Shown piece by piece: positions 15,539 to 23,326 of a stretch of DNA of 64,000 bases. Position 1 is the stretch's first letter, and each line of letters starts with the position of its first letter. Origin of the DNA: Agromyces albus (GTDB lineage Bacteria; Actinomycetota; Actinomycetes; Actinomycetales; Microbacteriaceae); assembly GCF_004134825.1 (NCBI RefSeq), contig NZ_SDPN01000011.1:1-64000 (forward strand), given 5' to 3'. Below the pieces are notes generated by a model. The model was not told where the DNA came from. It saw nothing but the letters and a program-made list of their open reading frames with translations, and searched no databases. A program made the position numbers and the translations under genes.

Positions 15539-17110
15539 TCATCCGGCGAGCTGCTCGCGGAACGCCCGCGGGCCGCCGGGCACGGCGTGAGCGGATGCCT
15601 CGGCCGCGACGAACCCGTCGCGACGCACGAGGTACACCCGATCGGGTCGCAGCCGCCGGTTCGGATCGCGTCCGAACGCGTGCGCCTCGACGCCGAGCTC
15701 GCTCGCGATGCGTTCGACCTCGGCGGGCAGCACGCCGTACCCGTGCACCTGCCACGTCAGCGAGCGCAGTACGTCGTAGTTGCCGCCGGTCCACGGGAGG
15801 CGCCGGCCGACGACGGGATCGCGGCGGCCGCCGCGACCGCGACGCCCACGTCCGCGGGAGTCGCCCGCACGCGACATCCGATAGTGGATCCTCGTCTGCG
15901 ACAGATAGCCGAACACCCGCTCGCCGCCGACGAGCCGCGGCACGAGTCTCACGGCGATCGGGCCGATGACCGGCACCACGCGACCGCGCACGAACCGCGC
16001 CAGCCGCGAGTCGGAGGTGAGCGTCGCGAACGCCCGATCGGTGGTGCCCACGAGGCGCGCGGCAACCGGTCGGCGCTCCACCTCGTAGCGGTCGAGTCGC
16101 GCGTCGGGCATGCCGCCGACGAGCACGTCGGCGAGCGCGCACGCGAGGTTGTGCGCTTCCTGCAGCCCCGTGTTCATGCCCTGGGCGCCGACCGGCGAGT
16201 GGATGTGCGCCGCGTCGCCGGCGAGGAAGAACGCGCCGTCGCGGAACCGCGCGGCGAGCCGGTGATGCAGGCGATAGGTCGCGAACCAACTCGAGTCGCG
16301 ATAGCGCACGCCGAATCCGCGTTCGGCGCGCTCGCGCACGAGCGACTCGGGCAGGGTGCCGTCGGCGGCGAGATCGTGGTCGCGCACGAAGCCGAGCAGC
16401 CGCGTGTGCCCGCCGGGGCCCATCGGGAACGCGAGCAGGAAATCGTCGGCGTTGAACCTGATGTTCACCGCGCCGGCGACGAGTCCCGTCACGCCGTGGG
16501 CGTCGACCACGTAGAAGGTGTGCTCGTTGGTGATGCCCTCGAACGGGATGCCGCGAAGGCCCCGCACGATCGAGTGCGCTCCGTCGGCGCCGACGCAGTA
16601 GCGCGCGCGAACGGTGACGGGCCCGTCGGGCGAGTCGAGCGTCGCGGTCACCGGATGCCGCCGCCCCGCGGCATCCGTTCGCCCCGATGCCTCCTCGAGC
16701 GACGCGAGCCGGTGCTGCCAGCGCACCGACCGCCCGAGTTCCCCGAGCGCGTCGACGAGGATCGCCTCATTGCGGCTCTGCTCGAGCACCGTGATCTCGG
16801 GGTAGGGCGTGACACCGGCGCCGAGCCCGCGCAGCGCGACGCTGCCGAACGGCCGGTCGCGGAAGCCGGGCACGGCATTGCGCGCCGGATAGCTCTCGGC
16901 GAGCACACGGTCGACGAGGCCGAGCTGGTCGTAGAGCTCCATCGACCGCGCCTGCACGGCGAGCGCCCGCGACTCGCGCGTCGGCCCCGACTTGCCGTCG
17001 ACGATCACCGCGTCGACGCCGAGCCGCGCGAGGCAGACGGCGAGCATGAGGCCGCTCGGGCCCGCGCCCACGATGAGCACGTCGGTGCTGAGCTCGGCCG
17101 AGTCGCCCAT
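15539..17110 (-). CDS. FAD-dependent aromatic-type monooxygenase
   Basis: 523-residue flavin hydroxylase of the PheA/TfdB (p-hydroxybenzoate hydroxylase-like) class. It shows GAGPSG near residue 15, a DG motif near 165 (GADGAHS), and the GD motif in FFLAGDAAH near 280 followed by QGMNTG, which together bind FAD and NAD(P)H. A C-terminal thioredoxin-like tail of the larger phenol hydroxylases is reduced. The substrate cannot be read from sequence; phenolic compounds or polyketides are usual. Confidence 0.85.
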   Translation of the reverse strand: MGDSAELSTDVLIVGAGPSGLMLAVCLARLGVDAVIVDGKSGPTRESRALAVQARSMELYDQLGLVDRVLAESYPARNAVPGFRDRPFGSVALRGLGAGVTPYPEITVLEQSRNEAILVDALGELGRSVRWQHRLASLEEASGRTDAAGRRHPVTATLDSPDGPVTVRARYCVGADGAHSIVRGLRGIPFEGITNEHTFYVVDAHGVTGLVAGAVNIRFNADDFLLAFPMGPGGHTRLLGFVRDHDLAADGTLPESLVRERAERGFGVRYRDSSWFATYRLHHRLAARFRDGAFFLAGDAAHIHSPVGAQGMNTGLQEAHNLACALADVLVGGMPDARLDRYEVERRPVAARLVGTTDRAFATLTSDSRLARFVRGRVVPVIGPIAVRLVPRLVGGERVFGYLSQTRIHYRMSRAGDSRGRGRRGRGGRRDPVVGRRLPWTGGNYDVLRSLTWQVHGYGVLPAEVERIASELGVEAHAFGRDPNRRLRPDRVYLVRRDGFVAAEASAHAVPGGPRAFREQLAG

Positions 17111-17170
17111 GCCCCAACTCTCGCACCGCCCGGCGGCCTCGGCCAGCCCGTGCGTCGCGGCGCGCTGCGA

Positions 17171-17974
17171 TCAGAGCAAGAGGTCGGCGGAGGTCTCGAG
17201 CCGCCGCCATCCGGCCGCGGCGATCGTCTTGGGCAGGCGGTCGGCCTCGACGAGCTCGGGCATCTCGAGCTTCGTGAGCGCCGCGACATCCGCGACCGGA
17301 ACCTGGAACGTGCGGAACGGCCCCAGGTCGGGCACTTCGCCCGGCAGGGGTGTCCTCGCTTCGCTCGTGTCGACGAGCGGCGCCTGGTCGACCACGAATC
17401 CGGCAGCGGCGAGCTCGCCGCCGGAGTTCCACGCGGCGATCTTCCAGTACCGGAGCGGCACGCGGATGCCGCGATAGGCCGGGTCGCCCGCGGCGAGAAT
17501 CGGCGCCGTGAAGACGCTGAGCCGCATCCCGTTCACGCTCGCGTGCGCGAGAACGTGGTCTTCGAGCCCGAGCCAGAGCTCCTTCGACTGGTTGAACCCC
17601 GACGCCTGGGGCGCGGCGTTCGGATAGCGGAACGTCTCGGCGTTCGCGCGCGCCGCGACCTCTGGGCTGCCCCACACCGGGTCGCGCCGGCGCACGAGAT
17701 GCCCTCGGTCGAGGTCGTTTCGCGCGTAGACCGCAGGGCCGGCCTGCCAGTCGGCCGGGATGCGCTCGTCGAGCTGCCAGTCGTCGCCGCCGCGATCGAG
17801 CTCGACGAGGGAGGCGCCGTCGACGTTCACGCCCGTGACCCGCGCGAGGCGCCTGGCGGTGTCGAGCACCACCGAGAAGTGCACGTAGTCGAGTTCGACG
17901 GATGTCGCGGCATCCGCTTCACTTACTCGCGGCATCGCAGCGTGCAACTCGAGGAACCGTGCGTCGAAGCCCAT
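17171..17974 (-). CDS. DNA/RNA non-specific endonuclease
   Basis: 267 residues with the beta-beta-alpha metal nuclease signature DRGHL (catalytic His) near residue 115 and the downstream helix motif NQSKELWLGLEDHV near 150. Such enzymes cut DNA and RNA using a magnesium ion. Most relatives are exported, but this one shows no signal peptide from the ATG at 17974; a cytoplasmic location or another export route is possible. A REP-like palindrome lies just upstream of the gene. Confidence 0.85.
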   Translation of the reverse strand: MGFDARFLELHAAMPRVSEADAATSVELDYVHFSVVLDTARRLARVTGVNVDGASLVELDRGGDDWQLDERIPADWQAGPAVYARNDLDRGHLVRRRDPVWGSPEVAARANAETFRYPNAAPQASGFNQSKELWLGLEDHVLAHASVNGMRLSVFTAPILAAGDPAYRGIRVPLRYWKIAAWNSGGELAAAGFVVDQAPLVDTSEARTPLPGEVPDLGPFRTFQVPVADVAALTKLEMPELVEADRLPKTIAAAGWRRLETSADLLL

Positions 17975-18015
17975 GGCCCCACTCGACCACGAACCGCCGA
18001 CACGGCGCCACTCCC

Positions 18016-18056
18016 GGTGGTTGAGTAGGCCGCGCAGCAGCCGTATCGAAACCACC
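18016..18056. repeat. REP-like palindrome, copy A
   Basis: Begins GGTGGTTGAGTAGG and ends CCGTATCGAAACCACC, so the ends GGTGGTT and AACCACC form a stem. Two more copies occur at 18703 and 18755. Short dispersed intergenic palindromes of this form are known from Microbacteriaceae genomes. Confidence 0.85.
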
Positions 18057-18124
18057 CCGCGCTACCCGCTCGCATCAGGCGCGCCCTGAATCGAAGGCGG
18101 GGGCCGACCCATACGATTGCGACC

Positions 18125-18694
18125 ATGCACAGACCTCGACGCGTCGCCATGGCCGCAATCGCTACAGCCGTACTGGCCATCGGGATCTCGGCCTGCAGCT
18201 CGTCGAATGAACCGGAGGCCGTGCCGACCGAGACGGCAGTGGCGAGCGCAACCCCGACGGCATCACCCACTCCCGAGCCGACGACCCCGGCTGCAGCGCT
18301 CGCGACGTGCGACACGGTGCTGACCGATGCCGGGTACGCCGACCTCGAGAGCTCGAACCTCTCCGCGAGGGACTTCACCGCCCAGAGCTGGGACTACCCG
18401 CTGCTGCACACCATGGCGAACGACGGGGTCGTGTGCCTCTGGGGCAACTCGGGTGACGTCATGGTCGTGCTCGGTCAGCTCGCCATGGACCAGGCCACGT
18501 GGGACACGACGCGCGCCCAGCTCGAGGCCGAGGGCTACGTGGCGCAGGATGCCACCGTCGCCGGCTTCATGGACGGACCCGAAGCGACCAACGATGACAA
18601 CTACCCCGGCCGCGGCTTCGTGCATCGCGAAGGCATTCTCTACTACTCGAGCTACGCCGAATTCTTCACGTTCGTGAGGGCGTTCCAGTCATAA
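18125..18694 (+). CDS. Lipoprotein of unknown function
   Basis: 189 residues with a lipobox (IGISAC, Cys24) after a hydrophobic signal, then a Thr/Pro/Ala-rich linker to about residue 60 and a compact globular domain with two cysteines (CDTVL, VVCLWG). Anchored to the outer face of the membrane. No family recognised. It converges on a second lipoprotein gene (18788), with two REP copies between them. Confidence 0.75.
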   Translation: MHRPRRVAMAAIATAVLAIGISACSSSNEPEAVPTETAVASATPTASPTPEPTTPAAALATCDTVLTDAGYADLESSNLSARDFTAQSWDYPLLHTMANDGVVCLWGNSGDVMVVLGQLAMDQATWDTTRAQLEAEGYVAQDATVAGFMDGPEATNDDNYPGRGFVHREGILYYSSYAEFFTFVRAFQS

Positions 18695-18702
18695 GGCCCC
18701 CC

Positions 18703-18743
18703 GGTGGTTGAGTAGGCCGCGAAGCAGCCGTATCGAAACCACC
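18703..18743. repeat. REP-like palindrome, copy B
   Basis: Almost identical to copy A and in the same orientation. Copy C follows 11 bases later in the opposite orientation, giving a paired element between convergent genes. Confidence 0.85.
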
Positions 18744-18754
18744 GAGCACGACGA

Positions 18755-18800
18755 GTGGTTTCGATACGCGTCGGGCTGCGCCCGGCGCTACTCAACCACC
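18755..18800. repeat. REP-like palindrome, copy C (inverted)
   Basis: Starts GTGGTTTCGATACG and ends CTACTCAACCACC, the reverse of copies A and B with a slightly longer middle. Its TAG is the stop codon of the - strand lipoprotein gene, so the last codons of that gene are made by the repeat. Confidence 0.85.
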
Positions 18801-19378
18801 GAGAGTCGCTCGACCATCGTGACCTGCAACTCGTCGAGCGCATCGTGCACTGCCGGCTTCGTCTTGCCGCAGCCGTCGCGCGGATAGTGCACGGGCACGA
18901 ACCCACCGGATCGGGCCTCGAGCCAGAGCGGCGGCACCATCTCCATGTCGGCAGTGCACATGAGCCCCTCGGGTGGCACGTCATCGGCCGCCGCGAGGGC
19001 TTCGAGCAGCGGTCCGAGGTCGCCCTCGAAGCGTTCGACCAGCCAGAAGACCTCCATCTCGTCGCCGGCCTCACCGGGCTCGCCGAATTCGACGGAACAG
19101 CGAACGGCAGCGGATGCCTCGAACCCCTCAGGCACCCGGCCTGGCACCGGAATCGACTGGTCGGCGGTGGGCTCCTCAGCGCTCGGCAGCAGGGAGCTCG
19201 GCTCCGACCGGCAGTCGATGGCCTCTTGGAGCTCGGCCTCGGGGCGATCGGGCTGGCTCGTCCCTGGGCCGTCGGGCGCGTTCTGCGCGCAGCCGCTCAC
19301 CAGGAGCCCGGCCAAGACCGCGAGGACCGCGAAGCCCAGGCCGCGGCGTCGGTCGCGAACGCTCGTCATGCTCGTCAT
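18788..19378 (-). CDS. Lipoprotein of unknown function ending in a REP element
   Basis: 196 residues with a basic start, hydrophobic signal and lipobox LLVSGC (Cys30). The exported part has several cysteines (CRSEP, RCSVEF, MCTADM, DGCGK) that may form disulfides. Its final residues (SVVE) and stop are encoded by REP copy C, which suggests the original C-terminus was replaced or extended when the repeat inserted. Function unknown. Confidence 0.75.
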   Translation of the reverse strand: MTSMTSVRDRRRGLGFAVLAVLAGLLVSGCAQNAPDGPGTSQPDRPEAELQEAIDCRSEPSSLLPSAEEPTADQSIPVPGRVPEGFEASAAVRCSVEFGEPGEAGDEMEVFWLVERFEGDLGPLLEALAAADDVPPEGLMCTADMEMVPPLWLEARSGGFVPVHYPRDGCGKTKPAVHDALDELQVTMVERLSVVE

Positions 19379-19491
19379 GTCGTCTCCATCCGAAGGGTGC
19401 CCCTTACTCTCTGAGACGTACGAGCGTGGGGAAACGTTGGGTTGGAGACCCGCATCCGGAGAATTCGACCACCGGAATCATTGAACTTCCG

Positions 19492-19514
19492 GGTTCAGTG
19501 TTATACACTGAACC
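19492..19514 (+). promoter_or_regulatory. Operator of the ArsR-type gene at 19517
   Basis: GGTTCAGTGT and ACACTGAACC are perfect inverted arms around TAT, ending two bases before the ATG. The centre may also hold the -10 box, which would make the mRNA nearly leaderless and repression by the downstream ArsR protein direct. Confidence 0.75.
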
Positions 19515-19516
19515 AC

Positions 19517-19852
19517 ATGGTTCAGCAACACACCTTGGATCGGGCGTTCGCGGCTCTCGCCGACGAGACCCGCCGCGGCATCCTCACCCGCCTCGGCGAC
19601 GGCCCGGCCACGATCACCGAGCTCGCTGTGCCCTCGGGCATGACGCTCACCGGCATCCGGAAGCACGTCGACGTGCTCGAGGCAGCGGGCCTCGTCACGA
19701 CTGAGAAGGTCGGCCGCGTGCGGCAGGTCCAGCTCGGCACCGAGCGTTTGGACGACGCGATGGCATGGATCACCTTCTACCAGCGGCTCTGGGAGCGTCG
19801 ACTCGACGGTCTCGAGGTCTACTTCACCCTCAAGAAAGGAACGGAATCATGA
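19517..19852 (+). CDS. ArsR-family regulator of an SRPBCC gene
   Basis: 111-residue winged-helix protein (RAFAALADETRRGIL, then a recognition helix near TGIRKHVDVL). It has no metal-binding cysteines, as is normal for the ArsR subgroup that is paired with SRPBCC/AHSA1 genes. It overlaps the next gene by ATGA, and this two-gene unit is widespread. I chose the ATG at 19517 just after the palindrome; upstream codons would run through the operator. Confidence 0.87.
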   Translation: MVQQHTLDRAFAALADETRRGILTRLGDGPATITELAVPSGMTLTGIRKHVDVLEAAGLVTTEKVGRVRQVQLGTERLDDAMAWITFYQRLWERRLDGLEVYFTLKKGTES

Positions 19853-20328
19853 GCGAGACCGAATCCGGTCAGTCGACGCAGACGAGCGAGATCGGCCTGC
19901 GGATGACGCGGCAACTGCCCGCCACTCCCGAAGAGGTCTTCGACGCCTACACCGATGCCGAGAAGCAGAAGATCTGGTACTCGATCCTCGACGAGGAGCC
20001 CGGCATCGTCGAGATCGAGGTCGACCTGCGCGTCGGCGGCAAGCAGACCGCCGTGTGGGGGCCCGACCGCGACACGCTCTTCCGCGAGACCCAGGTGTTC
20101 CTCGAGATCGACCGCCCGCACCGACTCGTCACCCAGTCCAGCGGCAGCGACCCGAGCGGCGCCATCATGACGACCAGGGTCGAGGTCACCTTCGAGGCCC
20201 TCGACGGCGGCACGCTCGTGACCGTCGAGCAGACGGGGTTCCCGACGCCCGAGATCCGCGACTTCTTCGAGACGATGGTCTGGGTTGGCGCATTCGACCG
20301 CATCGAGGCATACCTCACGCGCGCCTGA
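19849..20328 (+). CDS. SRPBCC (AHSA1/START-like) domain protein
   Basis: 159 residues with the AHSA1-type pattern: RQLPATPEEVFDAYTDAE at the start, a central beta-sheet, and the final helix ending FDRIEAYL. These helix-grip proteins bind hydrophobic ligands in a cavity; no specific ligand is evident. Translationally coupled to its ArsR regulator and followed by a strong terminator. Confidence 0.87.
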   Translation: MSETESGQSTQTSEIGLRMTRQLPATPEEVFDAYTDAEKQKIWYSILDEEPGIVEIEVDLRVGGKQTAVWGPDRDTLFRETQVFLEIDRPHRLVTQSSGSDPSGAIMTTRVEVTFEALDGGTLVTVEQTGFPTPEIRDFFETMVWVGAFDRIEAYLTRA

Positions 20329-20379
20329 GGCGGAGCGCCGGAGGACTGCAACCGTATGCGTGACACGGTCTGGAAATGC

Positions 20380-20419
20380 CTTGGGGCGGTGCGTTGCTCG
20401 CACCGCCCCAAGAGTTTTT
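20380..20419 (+). terminator. Strong intrinsic terminator
   Basis: A perfect 14-base stem (CTTGGGGCGGTGCG with its complement), a five-base loop and then a TTTTT run. It ends the ArsR-SRPBCC operon. The stop of the convergent glucanase gene lies five bases further on, so the hairpin may serve both strands. Confidence 0.93.
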
Positions 20420-20423
20420 CGTG

Positions 20424-22124
20424 TCAGAGGACGCCGGTGACGGTCGAGCCGTCGCGGGTCACCGTGTACTGCAGGGTCTTGCCGCTCCAGAAGTGGAACG
20501 TCAGGGACACCGGCGAGCCGTCCGTGATGCTGTTCAGGTACCGCTTCGTCAGTTCGATGGTCCCGTTCTCGTAGTCCGGCTTGAAATCGTCCCAGAACTC
20601 CGGGAAGGCCGTCCAGCTGTGGTACCCGGCCCCGCTGCCGTCGGCGTAGACGGACTCCATCGTGGCCAGCCGGTCGCCGTTGAACGCCGCCGGGATCAGC
20701 ACCGAATCGGTGGTGCCGGTTGCGCCTTCGATGACAGGGTCCTCTGAGCTGATCACGTTGAGCTTCCACGGCATGCCGTCGGAGAAGCGGACATTCAGTT
20801 GCGAGGTGGTCCCGACCCCCCGGTCGCCGAGGATGCGCTTCAGCAGCTTCGCCTTGAGCGTCAAGGTAGTGCCCTCGAGCGTGTAGTCCGGACCGGGCTT
20901 CAACGTGCTGTTCCCGAACCGGAGGTCCTTGAACTCGAGGCCGTTCAGGTTCAACGTGACCGACTTGTCCGTGACCTTGTCCGAGGCGTCGACGAACACG
21001 AGGTCGGACGAGGCGGTGGCTGAACGCGTAGTCCAGGCCGTGGAGATGTAGTCGAACTGCTCCTGGTCGCGCCATTCGCGCTTGTAGCGGTCGAAGTGCG
21101 TGCCGTTGTCCCACCACATGGTCGTGATGCCCGTGGTGCGAGCGAGGTAGCCGAAGTGCTCGAAGAACTTCAGATATTCGCCGCGCTCGACCTTGTTGTC
21201 GTAGTTGTCGAGCAAGCTGTACTCGCCGATGATGACCGGGACGCCCTTGGAGACGAAGGTGTCGACCTGGCTCTGGAAGTTCTCCACCAGCATGGTCTGC
21301 ACCTCCTCGTTGTACGTCGTGTATCCGGCGACGTTGACGCTGAAAGGCCAGAAGCTGTAGTTGTGGGTGGTCGCGGCCAGCATCGGGTCGTCGAGCGCCT
21401 CGATCTCGGCGGCGAGGGCGTCCATGTGGACCGGGTCGGCTCCGGTGTGGAGCGTCGGCAGGACCAGCAGGCGGTCGGTGTTGTCGCCGCCGGAAGTGCG
21501 CACGATGTCGAAGAACGAGCTGTTCAGCTCGGCCATGTGACGGTGGTCCTCTTCAGTGCCGGAGGAGCCTTCGAAGCCCTGCTCGTTGATGGACTCGAAC
21601 ATGAGCTCCTGGGGGTAATCCCGGAAGGTGCTCGCGATCTGGGTCCAGGTGGAGTTGTACTGGGCCATGACCTCGTCGTGCCTGGTCGGCATGTCCTTGA
21701 CCCACTGCCACGAGTCGTGATGGATGTTGATCATGACGTAGAGGTCGGCGTCGAGGGCCATATCGACGATCTCTTGCACTCGGGCCATGACGGCGGGGTC
21801 GATCGTGTAGTCCGGCGCTGGGCCGGTGTGGTTCCCCCAGCTGACCGGGATGCGGACCGACTCGAAGCCTTCGGCCTTGATGTCAGTGAAGAATGTGCTG
21901 TCGACCCGCGGGTTGCCCCACGCGGTCTCGTCAGCGCCCTCGCTGCAGCACATCGCGTCGAGGGTGTTGCCGAGGTTCCAGCCCGGCTGCATTGCCGCGA
22001 CGAGATCTTGAGCGGACAACTGGGCGGTGTCGGCCTCTTCCTGGGCCTGCGCTGTGGTCGGCAGGGCCACCATGGCGAGAGCGAGTGAGGTGGCGACGAG
22101 CAGTTTCGAAGTTCGGCGTATCAA
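20424..22124 (-). CDS. Secreted GH5 endoglucanase with Ig-like and CBM46 modules
   Basis: 566 residues: a signal peptide (cleavage probable after AQA near residue 27), a GH5 catalytic domain (about 35-365; WNLGNT, acid/base Glu181 in SINEQ, nucleophile Glu301 in IIGEYS), a CBM_X2/Ig-like module (about 375-470) and a C-terminal module resembling CBM46 (about 475-566, with HFWSGKTLQYT). This order is known from Bacillus GH5 subfamily 4 enzymes active on beta-glucan and xyloglucan. Probably exported to break plant cell-wall glucans. The base composition is somewhat less GC-rich than the neighbours. Two candidate LacI-type boxes lie upstream. Confidence 0.88.
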   Translation of the reverse strand: MIRRTSKLLVATSLALAMVALPTTAQAQEEADTAQLSAQDLVAAMQPGWNLGNTLDAMCCSEGADETAWGNPRVDSTFFTDIKAEGFESVRIPVSWGNHTGPAPDYTIDPAVMARVQEIVDMALDADLYVMINIHHDSWQWVKDMPTRHDEVMAQYNSTWTQIASTFRDYPQELMFESINEQGFEGSSGTEEDHRHMAELNSSFFDIVRTSGGDNTDRLLVLPTLHTGADPVHMDALAAEIEALDDPMLAATTHNYSFWPFSVNVAGYTTYNEEVQTMLVENFQSQVDTFVSKGVPVIIGEYSLLDNYDNKVERGEYLKFFEHFGYLARTTGITTMWWDNGTHFDRYKREWRDQEQFDYISTAWTTRSATASSDLVFVDASDKVTDKSVTLNLNGLEFKDLRFGNSTLKPGPDYTLEGTTLTLKAKLLKRILGDRGVGTTSQLNVRFSDGMPWKLNVISSEDPVIEGATGTTDSVLIPAAFNGDRLATMESVYADGSGAGYHSWTAFPEFWDDFKPDYENGTIELTKRYLNSITDGSPVSLTFHFWSGKTLQYTVTRDGSTVTGVL

Positions 22125-22175
22125 CGGACGTCATTCCTTCCATCGCGCCAGGGACTGGCTGCGTCGGTGCAGCAG

Positions 22176-22189
22176 GTGGCGCGCTCCCT
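22176..22189 (-). promoter_or_regulatory. Candidate CebR-like box before the glucanase gene
   Basis: GTGGCGCGCTCCCT matches 10 of 14 positions of the cellobiose regulator box TGGGAGCGCTCCCA, about 50 bases before the start codon. A - strand TTGACA lies upstream at 22218-22223. Weak, based on similarity only. Confidence 0.35.
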
Positions 22190-22321
22190 AGAGAGAGTGG
22201 CAATATTCGCGCGCATATGTCAATCAAGAGATGGGATGTCTGGCGCTGAAGAGCCGGGAATTTCGGGGATGATCGCGCGCTCATTTCGGCCCTGACCGGG
22301 TATTCATACGACCTTAAGTCG

Positions 22322-22335
22322 TTGAAGCGCTTCGA
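22322..22335. promoter_or_regulatory. LacI-type palindrome between glucanase and sugar kinase genes
   Basis: TTGAAGCGCTTCGA has the central GCGC and near-perfect symmetry of LacI-family operators. It lies in the 300-base gap between the divergent genes and could serve either. Apart from this and the box at 22176 I see nothing else in the gap. Confidence 0.4.
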
Positions 22336-22425
22336 TGAATTTCTCAAGCCAATGCCCCGGCGACGGTGGGCTGCGGCAGGATGGAGCGGCACCATCCAAA
22401 CGACCCGCACCTAGGAGCACAACCG

Positions 22426-23283
22426 GTGACCGAGCACCTCTTCATCGCCGGGCCCGCCGCCTGGAACCGCATCGTCTACCTCGACCGACTGCCCGAACCG
22501 GTGCCGCACATGCAGTTCGCGCTCGACGAGTACGAGACGGTCGGCGGCACCTCGGCAGGCAAGGCGCTCGGGCTCGTCGGCCTCGGCCGCCGCGTCACGC
22601 TGCACCTGCTGCTGGGCGGCGACTCCGATGGAGCGAGGCTTCGAGGTCTGCTCGAGGCGGCTGGCGTCGAGCTGCTCGCTGAAGACAGCCCCGCCACCGA
22701 ACGGCATCTCAACCTGATGACCCCGGCGGGCGAGCGCGTGTCGCTGTACCTGTCGACTCCCGGCGATCCGGCCGAGGGCCCCGGCCCGGCGGTCGAGTCG
22801 GCGATGACGGATGCCGCCGCCATCGTGCTCGATCTCGGCGAACGCACCCGCCGGCTCATCCCGGCAGCTCGCGCGACCGGTCGCCCCATCTGGACCGACA
22901 TCCACGACTACGACGGCGAAGCCGACTTCCATCGCCCGTTCATCGAGGCCGCCGACGCGATCTTCATGAACGCCGACCGCATCGGCGACCCGCAGCCGTT
23001 CATGGAGCGCTGCATCCGCGGCGGGGCCGAACTCGTCGTCTGCACCCTCGGCGAGCGCGGCGCGATCGCGATCGACGAGCGGATGACGCTCCACGAGGTC
23101 GCGGCGGAGCCCGTCGACGTGGTCGACACCAACGGGGCCGGCGACGCGTTCATGGCCGGCGTGCTCGACGCGACGCTCGGCGGCGCCGAGCTGCCCGACG
23201 CCTTGCGGGCGGGAGCCCGGCACGCGGCATCCGTACTCGTGACCAGGCACCTGCACCCGGCCCTCGACGCGCTGCTCGCCTGA
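22426..23283 (+). CDS. PfkB-family sugar kinase
   Basis: 285-residue ribokinase-like enzyme that phosphorylates a sugar with ATP. The N-terminal glycine motif (VGGTSAGKALGLVGLG) and the C-terminal signature DTNGAGDAFMAG, with the catalytic Asp, are both present. The start is the GTG at 22426 behind GGAG. It lies among glycan-degrading genes, but the substrate is not evident. Confidence 0.87.
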   Translation: MTEHLFIAGPAAWNRIVYLDRLPEPVPHMQFALDEYETVGGTSAGKALGLVGLGRRVTLHLLLGGDSDGARLRGLLEAAGVELLAEDSPATERHLNLMTPAGERVSLYLSTPGDPAEGPGPAVESAMTDAAAIVLDLGERTRRLIPAARATGRPIWTDIHDYDGEADFHRPFIEAADAIFMNADRIGDPQPFMERCIRGGAELVVCTLGERGAIAIDERMTLHEVAAEPVDVVDTNGAGDAFMAGVLDATLGGAELPDALRAGARHAASVLVTRHLHPALDALLA

Positions 23284-23326
23284 CGGCGCGGCGACCGAAG
23301 CTATTCGGCCACTGGCTGGAGGCGCA

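Noticed and set aside
15476-18028. 850-codon open frame on the + strand over the monooxygenase and nuclease genes
   Set aside because: Spans several real - strand genes and their gaps; composition is that of an antisense shadow.
17171-19378. Insertion sequence carrying the REP-like palindromes
   Set aside because: No transposase, target-site duplication or element ends could be found; the repeats stand alone.
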